From contig JBHGBM010000122.1 in the NCBI GenBank assembly GCA_041946965.1, positions 1-11,222 of the forward strand: 11,222 nucleotides of DNA. Direction: 5' to 3'. The position numbers and the translations under genes are program-made. The notes under the pieces are model-generated. The model was not told where the DNA came from and did not search any database. It worked only from the letters and a program-made list of their open reading frames with translations. Origin of the DNA: JBHGBM01 sp041946965 (GTDB taxonomy: Bacteria > Acidobacteriota > Terriglobia > Bryobacterales > Bryobacteraceae). Of this stretch, positions 6,150-11,222 are shown one piece after another (position 1 is the stretch's first letter; every line of letters begins with the position of its first letter).

Positions 6150-7628
6150 CTAGCAGAGGGTGGTGAACAGCACCGTCGCCAGCAGTTGCTGATGCGTGCC
6201 CATCACCAGGCCGCCTTTCCGCGCCAGCAGAAACCCGGCGGAGATCGCGAATGAACTGACCATCGCCACGATTTCGCACCAGGCCGTTACGCGCCACCAA
6301 AACCAGCGCAACAGGTACAGCAAGCCGGTGCCGGCGCCCACCTGAAGCATGAGGTTGAAGTTGTCCTGCGCGGTCTCCAGCACGAAGACCATCGCGGAAG
6401 AGAGCAGGAACAGTACGATGGTGGCCACGCGCCCGGCGAGGACGTAGTGTTTCTCGCTGCCGTCCGGCTTGAGAAAGCGGCGGTAGAAGTCATGCACCAG
6501 GTAAGAAGCGCCCCAGTTCAGCGAAGTCAGGATGGTGGACGAGTTCGCCGCCACCAGGCCGCCCACCATCAGCCCGACCCATCCCGCGGGAAGGAACTTT
6601 AGCATGGCGGGGAAGGCGATGTCGTGTCCCACCAGCGAGGGATCCACGTGAGGAAAGGCCTTGCGGATATCGGAAAGCTCCGGATACACCACCAGCGACG
6701 CCAGTCCGGCCAGGATCCAGGGCCATGGCCGCAGCACGTAGTGGGCGATATTGAAGAACAGCGTGCCGCCCAGGGCGTCCTTCTCCGACTTGGAGGCCAG
6801 CATGCGCTGAGCGACGTAACTGCCTCCGCCCGGTTCCGCGCCCGGATACCAGACGGCCCACCACTGAACCGCCAGCGGCATGACAAGGACCGCCACCGCG
6901 AGGTCCCAGTTGCTGGTGAAATCGGGCAGCATGTTGAGGTAGGAGACGCCTCCGGGGCCGGTCATGCGGGAGAGCTTGTCGAACAACCCGCCGAGGCCGC
7001 CCACCTGCGGCGCCTGTACGGCAAAGTAGGCCGCCGCAATCACCGCCGCCATCTTGATGAAGAACTGGATCATGTCGATGACCAGCACGCCCCATAGACC
7101 CGCGTGCGCCGCGAACGCGACGTTGAGCAGGCCGACCGCGAGCAGGGTCTCCCATCGGCTGAGCCCGAACAGCACGCCGGCGATCTTGCAGGCGGCGAGG
7201 TTCACGCTGGCCATGATGATACAGTTGAAGAACAGTCCCAGGTAGACGGCGCGGAAGCCCCGCACCGCGCCGGCGGCTTTGCCGGAATAGCGCAGCTCAT
7301 AGAATTCCAGGTCCGTGAGCACCCCGGAGCGGCGCCACAGGCGGGCGTAGAAAAACACGGTAGACACGCCGGTGAGGGTGAACGCCCACCACTGCCAGTT
7401 GCCGGCCACCCCCTGGGTGCGGACGAAATTCGTGACCAGGTTGGGAGTGTCGCTTGAAAACGTGGTCGCCACCATGGAGATTCCCGCCAGCCACCAGGGC
7501 ACGGAACGGCCGGAGGCGAAGAACTCCGCCGTACTCTTCCCCGCGCGCCGCCCGAATCTCAGGGCGGGCAGGAAGCAGATGACGATCGAGCCGATGGCGA
7601 TGATCCAGTCAATCGCGTGGAGCTGCAT
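6150..7628 (-). CDS. Sodium:solute symporter (SSS family), truncated by an amber codon
   Basis: An inner-membrane Na+-coupled importer of an organic solute. The 492 codons before the TAG include the N-terminal helix (DWIIAIGSIVICFLPAL, 7-23) and the family segment STAEFFASGRSVPWWLAGIS with MVATTFSSDTP (32-62). They also include the helix-8 region NSSTILTSLNWGASYLVHDF (362-381) and repeated hydrophobic helices up to residue 490. The start MQLHAIDW at 7628 fits the family; an ATG at 7661 would add 11 unlikely residues and reach into the divergent promoter. No strong Shine-Dalgarno is visible. The reading frame continues past the stop (see 5826-6149), so this is either a pseudogene, a truncated protein or a suppressed amber. 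It heads a minus-strand run with the DUF4440 and enolase-superfamily genes, suggesting uptake of that enzyme's substrate or product. Confidence 0.92.
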   Translation of the reverse strand: MQLHAIDWIIAIGSIVICFLPALRFGRRAGKSTAEFFASGRSVPWWLAGISMVATTFSSDTPNLVTNFVRTQGVAGNWQWWAFTLTGVSTVFFYARLWRRSGVLTDLEFYELRYSGKAAGAVRGFRAVYLGLFFNCIIMASVNLAACKIAGVLFGLSRWETLLAVGLLNVAFAAHAGLWGVLVIDMIQFFIKMAAVIAAAYFAVQAPQVGGLGGLFDKLSRMTGPGGVSYLNMLPDFTSNWDLAVAVLVMPLAVQWWAVWYPGAEPGGGSYVAQRMLASKSEKDALGGTLFFNIAHYVLRPWPWILAGLASLVVYPELSDIRKAFPHVDPSLVGHDIAFPAMLKFLPAGWVGLMVGGLVAANSSTILTSLNWGASYLVHDFYRRFLKPDGSEKHYVLAGRVATIVLFLLSSAMVFVLETAQDNFNLMLQVGAGTGLLYLLRWFWWRVTAWCEIVAMVSSFAISAGFLLARKGGLVMGTHQQLLATVLFTTLC

Positions 7629-7649
7629 AAAGATGATGCCCGAGGTGTG

Positions 7650-7679
7650 AGCATACCGCATGGCGCAATATTTGGCGAA
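7650..7679 (-). promoter_or_regulatory. Possible symporter promoter, weak
   Basis: On the minus strand TTCGCC (7679-7674) and TATGCT (7655-7650) are 18 nt apart, which would start transcription about 15 nt before the symporter ATG. The -35 box is poor. If real, it lies partly within the ArsR-type dyad at 7670-7689. Confidence 0.25.
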
Positions 7680-7689
7680 TTTGCCAAAT
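7670..7689. promoter_or_regulatory. Probable ArsR operator: 20-bp imperfect dyad
   Basis: ATTTGGCGAATTTGCCAAAT reads the same on both strands except for one symmetric pair, so 9 of 10 positions per half-site match. It sits between the divergent symporter and arsR genes and overlaps the -35 box of the arsR promoter. It has the AT-rich ends and central dyad expected of a winged-helix dimer site. Assignment to ArsR is inferred from location. Confidence 0.65.
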
Positions 7690-7700
7690 GGCGCTATGAT
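7672..7700 (+). promoter_or_regulatory. Promoter of the ars operon
   Basis: TTGGCG (7672-7677) and TATGAT (7695-7700) have exactly 17 nt between them. The start of transcription is expected at about 7706-7708, which coincides with the arsR ATG at 7708. The -35 box is inside the operator dyad, so repressor and RNA polymerase would compete for it. Confidence 0.6.
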
Positions 7701-7707
7701 AAGGGCG

Positions 7708-8040
7708 ATGGATTCCAGGACCCTCGCCAGGTACGGGGCCCGCGCGCAGGTCTTCAAGGCGCTGGCGCACCCTTCGCGCTTGCTGATCGTCAATGAGCTC
7801 ATGCAGTCCGAGCGGTGCGTCTGCGAGCTGACGGCCCTGGTCGGCTCCGACATGTCCACCGTTTCCAAGCACCTCTCCGTGCTGAAGTCGGCCGGCGTGG
7901 TGCAGGATGAGCGGCGTGGCTCGCAGATCTGGTACCGCCTGCGCATGCGGTGCGTCGCCAGGTTCTTCACCTGCATCGAATCCGAGTTGCAGAAGCGGGC
8001 GCGCGAGCGCTGGGACCTGGTCCATAGCGAGGTTAGATAA
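7708..8040 (+). CDS. arsR: ArsR-family arsenite-responsive repressor
   Basis: This 110-aa winged-helix repressor would release DNA when As(III) or Sb(III) binds. The N-terminal helices contain FKALAHPSRLLIVNELM (16-32). The metalloid motif is ERCVCEL with C37 and C39, at the start of the recognition region, followed by the helix-turn-helix DMSTVSKHLSVLKSAGVV (48-65). The wing is QDERRGSQIWYRL. The E. coli-type CVCDLC third cysteine is replaced by Thr42, but C82 and C89 in the C-terminal helix are additional candidates. The start at 7708 is chosen because it immediately follows the promoter. In-frame ATGs at 7660 and 7696 lie within or upstream of the operator and -10 box. It is first in a tight operon; arsD begins 2 nt after its stop. 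Confidence 0.92.
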   Translation: MDSRTLARYGARAQVFKALAHPSRLLIVNELMQSERCVCELTALVGSDMSTVSKHLSVLKSAGVVQDERRGSQIWYRLRMRCVARFFTCIESELQKRARERWDLVHSEVR

Positions 8041-8042
8041 CG

Positions 8043-8393
8043 ATGAACAAGATAGAAGTCTTCGACCCTCCGTTGTGCTGTTCGACGGGAGTGTGCGGTC
8101 CCAAGGTCGATCCGGCGCTGGTACGGTTCGCCGCGGATCTCCACTGGCTGGCAAACCAGAAGATCGCCGTCGAGCGGTACAACCTGGCGCAGCAGCCGCA
8201 GGCCTTCGCCAGCCGCGAAGCCGTCAAGGCCGCGCTCAGGCAGCACGGAAACGGATGCCTGCCGCTGATCCTGTTGAACGGCGCGGTGGTCAGTCAAGGC
8301 CGCTATCCCGACAGGGATGAACTGGCGCGGCTGGCCGGCGTCGAACCCGATCGTTCGGTGAAACTGCCCGTGATCCACAAGCGGTGTTGCTGA
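8043..8393 (+). CDS. arsD: Arsenical metallochaperone ArsD
   Basis: Delivers As(III) to the ArsA ATPase and raises its affinity for arsenite; it can also repress weakly in some systems. The 116-aa protein is similar throughout to plasmid-type ArsD. It has the EVFDPPLCCSTGVCGP opening with the essential C12, C13 and C18, then VERYNLAQQPQAF, LPLILLNG and GRYPDRDELA. It ends in one vicinal pair, C115-C116. Classic ArsD has two C-terminal Cys pairs; only one is present here, and those pairs are known to be dispensable for chaperone activity. GAGG at 8029-8032 provides a modest ribosome site 10 nt before the ATG, and the start is coupled to the arsR stop. It lies 3 nt before arsA, its functional partner. 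Confidence 0.95.
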   Translation: MNKIEVFDPPLCCSTGVCGPKVDPALVRFAADLHWLANQKIAVERYNLAQQPQAFASREAVKAALRQHGNGCLPLILLNGAVVSQGRYPDRDELARLAGVEPDRSVKLPVIHKRCC

Positions 8394-8396
8394 CCC

Positions 8397-10148
8397 ATGG
8401 AGAGCGTGGGACTCGCCGGCGTGCTCGATCACGCCACACGGATCCTCTTCTTCACGGGCAAAGGAGGAGTGGGCAAGACGTCCCTGGCCTGCGCGGCGGC
8501 CGTGGCCATGGCGCGTCAGGGCAAGAGAGTGTTGCTGGTCAGCACGGATCCGGCGTCCAACCTGGACGAAGTCCTGGGCGTCCGGCTTTCCGGGAAACCC
8601 GCCGCGGTTCCCCGCGCCGCTGGATTGTTCGCGCTGAACATCGATCCGGAAGCGGCGGCGAAGGCCTACCGTGAGCGGGTTATCGGGCCGTATCGCGGGG
8701 TGCTCCCGGAAGCTGCCATCAACAGCATGGAAGAGCAGTTGTCCGGCGCCTGCACGGTGGAGGTCGCGGCTTTCGATGAATTCACCCGGCTGCTCGGCGA
8801 CGCCGCCGCGACCGCGGGATTCGATCACATCATCTTCGATACCGCTCCGACCGGGCACACCCTGCGCCTGTTGAAGCTCCCCGCCGCGTGGACGGGATTC
8901 ATTGCGGAGAACACCACCGGCACATCCTGTCTCGGCCCGCTGGCGGGTCTCGAGACTCAGAAATCGCTGTACGACTCCAGTCTGAAGACGTTGACCGACC
9001 CGGCGGCGACCACCTTGATCCTGGTAAGCCGGCCCGAGCGTTCGGCGCTGGCCGAAGCGAGCCGCTCGGGGCGCGAGCTGGCGGAGATGGGCGTCGTGAA
9101 CCAGCGGCTGTTCCTCAACGGCGTCTTTGTCGCGCGGGACCGGAGCGATGCCGCGGCGTGCGCCCTGGAAGCCCGGGGCAAGGAAGCGCTCGCCGGCATG
9201 CCCGCCGACCTGGCGAGGCTTCCGCGGACGGAGGTGCCGATGCTGCCTTACGCTCCCATGGGCGTGGAGAACCTCGGGAAGGTCTTCGGCAGCGGCCCGG
9301 AGATTCCCAGTGCGGACCTTACGCTTTCCGCGCTCATCGATGAAATCGAGGCGATGGGACACGGCGTCGTGATGACCATGGGCAAGGGCGGCGTGGGGAA
9401 GACGACTCTCGCCTCGGCCATCGCCATAGAACTGGCTGATCGCGGTCATCCCGTTCACCTCAGCACCACCGACCCCGCCGCCCACGTCGCCGCGACAGTC
9501 GGCGGGGCGGTCCCGGGACTCTCCATCAGCCGGATCGATCCCGCCGCCGAGACGCGCCGCTATACGGAAGCGGTCCTGGCGAAGTCGGCGCCCCAGCTCG
9601 ATGAGCAGGGGATGGCCTTGCTCGAGGAGGATCTGCGGTCTCCGTGCACGGAAGAGATTGCGGTCTTCACTGCCTTCGCCCGGACGGTGGCGGAAGGCGA
9701 GCACGGCTTCGTGGTCCTGGATACGGCCCCGACCGGACACACGATCCTGCTGCTGGACGCGGCTGAAGCTTACCATCGCGACGTCACCCGCACCATGAGC
9801 GATGTGCCCGAGCCGGTGCGCCGCTTGCTGCCCCGGCTGCGAGACCCGAAGTTCACCCGCGTTCTGCTGGTGACCGTGCCCGAGGCGACTCCGGTACACG
9901 AGGCTGCCCGCTTGCAGGACGATCTGGCGCGGGCCGGCATCACTCCCTTTGCCTGGGTGGTCAACCAGACGTTCGCGGCGGGCGATTTCCGAGACCCGGT
10001 TCTGGTGGAGCGCGGCGCGCGGGAGCGGCCGTTTCTGGCCGAGATCCGGGAGCGATTCTCGCGCCGGATCGCGGTCGTCCCATGGCAGCCTTCCGAACCG
10101 GTGGGGATGGAGAGCCTGCGGCACATGGCAGCCGGGACACGAGGATAA
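8397..10148 (+). CDS. arsA: Arsenite-transporting ATPase ArsA, two-domain form
   Basis: Cytosolic ATPase that takes As(III) from ArsD and energises the membrane efflux permease. The 583 aa match the usual bacterial two-domain length. The A1 half has Walker A GKGGVGKTS (21-29) and the signature DTAPTGHT (148-155). The A2 half has GKGGVGKTT (329-337) and DTAPTGHT (442-449). The three metalloid-binding cysteines are in place: C119 (SGACTVEVAAF), C178 (TGTSCLGPL) and C417 (RSPCTEEIAVF), equivalent to C113, C172 and C422 of the R773 enzyme. Both nucleotide sites and the metal site therefore look intact. It begins 3 nt after the arsD stop with no obvious Shine-Dalgarno of its own, which suggests translational coupling. 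acr3 follows after 4 nt. Confidence 0.97.
   Translation: MESVGLAGVLDHATRILFFTGKGGVGKTSLACAAAVAMARQGKRVLLVSTDPASNLDEVLGVRLSGKPAAVPRAAGLFALNIDPEAAAKAYRERVIGPYRGVLPEAAINSMEEQLSGACTVEVAAFDEFTRLLGDAAATAGFDHIIFDTAPTGHTLRLLKLPAAWTGFIAENTTGTSCLGPLAGLETQKSLYDSSLKTLTDPAATTLILVSRPERSALAEASRSGRELAEMGVVNQRLFLNGVFVARDRSDAAACALEARGKEALAGMPADLARLPRTEVPMLPYAPMGVENLGKVFGSGPEIPSADLTLSALIDEIEAMGHGVVMTMGKGGVGKTTLASAIAIELADRGHPVHLSTTDPAAHVAATVGGAVPGLSISRIDPAAETRRYTEAVLAKSAPQLDEQGMALLEEDLRSPCTEEIAVFTAFARTVAEGEHGFVVLDTAPTGHTILLLDAAEAYHRDVTRTMSDVPEPVRRLLPRLRDPKFTRVLLVTVPEATPVHEAARLQDDLARAGITPFAWVVNQTFAAGDFRDPVLVERGARERPFLAEIRERFSRRIAVVPWQPSEPVGMESLRHMAAGTRG
10141..10145 (+). promoter_or_regulatory. Ribosome binding site of acr3 inside the arsA 3' end
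   Basis: GAGGA ends directly before the arsA TAA and lies 7 nt before the ATG at 10153. It confirms the acr3 start and suggests coupled translation. Confidence 0.65.
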
Positions 10149-10152
10149 GTAC

Positions 10153-11222
10153 ATGGCACAAACATCAATGGAAACAACCGCGGCGCCGAAGAGGCTGAAC
10201 TGCTTCGAACGCTATCTCAGTCTATGGGTGGGGCTCTGCATGGTTGCCGGAGTAGTGACGGGCAAGGCTCTGCCCGCGATGATCGAACAGTTACGGGGCA
10301 TGGAGTTCGGAGCGGGCAGCCAGATCAACGTTCCCATCGCGGTGCTCATCTGGTTGATGATCATCCCGATGATGATGAAAGTGGATTTCGCATCGATCCG
10401 GAACGTCGGCAAGCGGCCTCGCGGCCTGTTGGTGACCCTGTTTGTCAACTGGGTGGTGAAACCGTTTTCGATGGCATTAATTGCCTGGCTGTTTTTCCGG
10501 CTCATCTTATCGGCCTGGATTCCGCCGGCGGACGCCGATCAGTACATAGCCGGCTGTATCATCCTGGCGGCTGCGCCGTGCACGGCCATGGTTTTCGTGT
10601 GGAGTTATCTCACCGAAGGCGACCCCGCGTATACGCTCGTGCAAGTTTCGGTCAACGATCTGATCATGCTTTTCCTGTTTGCGCCGATCGTGCGGTTCCT
10701 GGTGAGCGGCGCGTCCTCGCTGCACGTGCCTTTTCAGGTGTTGCTGTACGCCGTCGGGATCTTCATCGTCATCCCTCTGGCGGCCGGCTCGGCGCTGCGC
10801 TTCTGGTTCATCCGCGCGCACGGGCGGCAGTGGTTCGAGAAGACTCTGCTGCCCCGTTTCGCACCCGTCTCCATGCTGGCTCTGCTCTCCACGCTGGTGT
10901 TCATTTTCGCGTTTCAGGCGGATAACATCACCGGCAAGCCGCTCCACGTGGTGTTGATCGCGATCCCGATCCTATTGCAGGTCTACTTCAATTCCTCGCT
11001 CACTTATGGGCTGATGCGGCTGTTCAAGGTTCGTCATGCCATTGCCGCTCCGGGAGCGTTGATAGGAGCCAGTAACTTTTTCGAGCTCGCCGTGGCGACG
11101 GCCATCGCGTTGTTCGGGCCTGGGTCGGGTGCCGCCCTGGCGACGGTTGTCGGCGTTCTCATCGAAGTTCCGGTCATGCTCTCGGTATGTTCGTTCTGCA
11201 ACCGCACGCGGCACTGGTTTCC
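10153..11222 (+). CDS. acr3: ACR3-family arsenite efflux permease, 3'-partial
   Basis: Inner-membrane carrier of the ACR3 (BART superfamily) type that exports As(OH)3 or arsenite. The frame is open from the ATG at 10153 to the window end (356 codons plus 2 bases). It contains about ten hydrophobic segments, including LSLWVGLCMVAGVVTG, VPIAVLIWLMIIPMMMKVDF and IAGCIILAAAPCTAMVFVWS. The essential residues are C143 (AAAPCTAMVF) and E311 (GASNFFELAVATA), corresponding to C129 and E305 of the Alkaliphilus protein. The IEVPVMLS stretch near the end is typical, so only a few residues should be missing. An N-terminal tail of about 18 residues precedes the first helix. Many databases call such genes arsB; the protein is not of the E. 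coli ArsB family. Together with ArsA it would form an ATP-driven pump. Confidence 0.95.
   Translation, partial: MAQTSMETTAAPKRLNCFERYLSLWVGLCMVAGVVTGKALPAMIEQLRGMEFGAGSQINVPIAVLIWLMIIPMMMKVDFASIRNVGKRPRGLLVTLFVNWVVKPFSMALIAWLFFRLILSAWIPPADADQYIAGCIILAAAPCTAMVFVWSYLTEGDPAYTLVQVSVNDLIMLFLFAPIVRFLVSGASSLHVPFQVLLYAVGIFIVIPLAAGSALRFWFIRAHGRQWFEKTLLPRFAPVSMLALLSTLVFIFAFQADNITGKPLHVVLIAIPILLQVYFNSSLTYGLMRLFKVRHAIAAPGALIGASNFFELAVATAIALFGPGSGAALATVVGVLIEVPVMLSVCSFCNRTRHWF

Noticed and set aside
6150..6152. TAG read as pyrrolysine
   Set aside because: Pyrrolysine use is restricted to a few lineages and mostly to methylamine methyltransferases; the position matches a family Trp, so a point nonsense change is simpler.
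7660..7707. Longer arsR start at 7660
   Set aside because: It would place the operator and the whole promoter inside the coding sequence and has no ribosome site; the conserved ArsR fold begins after 7708.
6150..10154. Minus-strand open frame of 1334 codons spanning the symporter and the whole complement of arsR, arsD and arsA
   Set aside because: Only the part from 7628 down encodes the symporter. The remainder is the antisense of well-supported ars genes, and its translation is low-complexity Arg/Gly/His-rich, as expected from high-GC shadow frames.
10224..10925. Plus-strand open frame of 233 codons inside acr3
   Set aside because: It is out of frame with the acr3 gene, which has clear ACR3 membrane segments and catalytic Cys and Glu from 10153 to the window end.

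Overview
The window is GC-rich and densely coding, with third codon positions strongly biased to G/C. The gene content is a secreted sulfatase, a PEGA-domain protein, a periplasmic M48 peptidase, a Tat-exported enolase-superfamily enzyme and a large sodium:solute symporter. This mix suggests a soil Acidobacteriota, perhaps of the Solibacter/Bryobacter type. That placement is inferred from gene content and protein style, not from a marker gene. No RNA gene, insertion sequence or CRISPR array was seen.

Layout. (1) Positions 1-1554, + strand: a type I sulfatase whose N-terminus probably lies before the window. (2) Positions 1555-3670, + strand: a likely two-gene unit with its own promoter and a leader of about 145 nt, encoding an exported two-repeat PEGA protein and an exported M48 metallopeptidase. 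(3) Positions 3675-7628, - strand: a co-directional run read from right to left. It encodes a sodium:solute symporter, a small secreted DUF4440/SnoaL-like protein, a Tat-exported mandelate-racemase-type enzyme and a small secreted protein. The run looks like uptake and processing of an acid-sugar-like compound. The symporter frame is broken by one in-frame TAG at 6150-6152, after which 107 more codons continue in the same frame. (4) Positions 7670-11222, + strand: an arsenic resistance operon arsR-arsD-arsA-acr3 with gaps of 2-4 nt; acr3 lacks only its extreme 3' end in the window.

How the ars genes work together. ArsR is the arsenite-sensing repressor, ArsD the metallochaperone, ArsA the two-domain ATPase and ACR3 the membrane arsenite permease. 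A near-perfect 20-bp dyad overlaps the arsR promoter -35 box, which fits autoregulation. The predicted transcription start falls on or next to the arsR ATG, so the message may be leaderless.

The points most worth a second look are the amber codon in the symporter, the leaderless arsR promoter with its embedded operator (which may also cover the divergent symporter promoter), and the pair of similar C-terminal or stand-alone domains in the convergent M48 and 153-aa genes. I did not find a clearly new multi-gene system; the ars operon is a known type.
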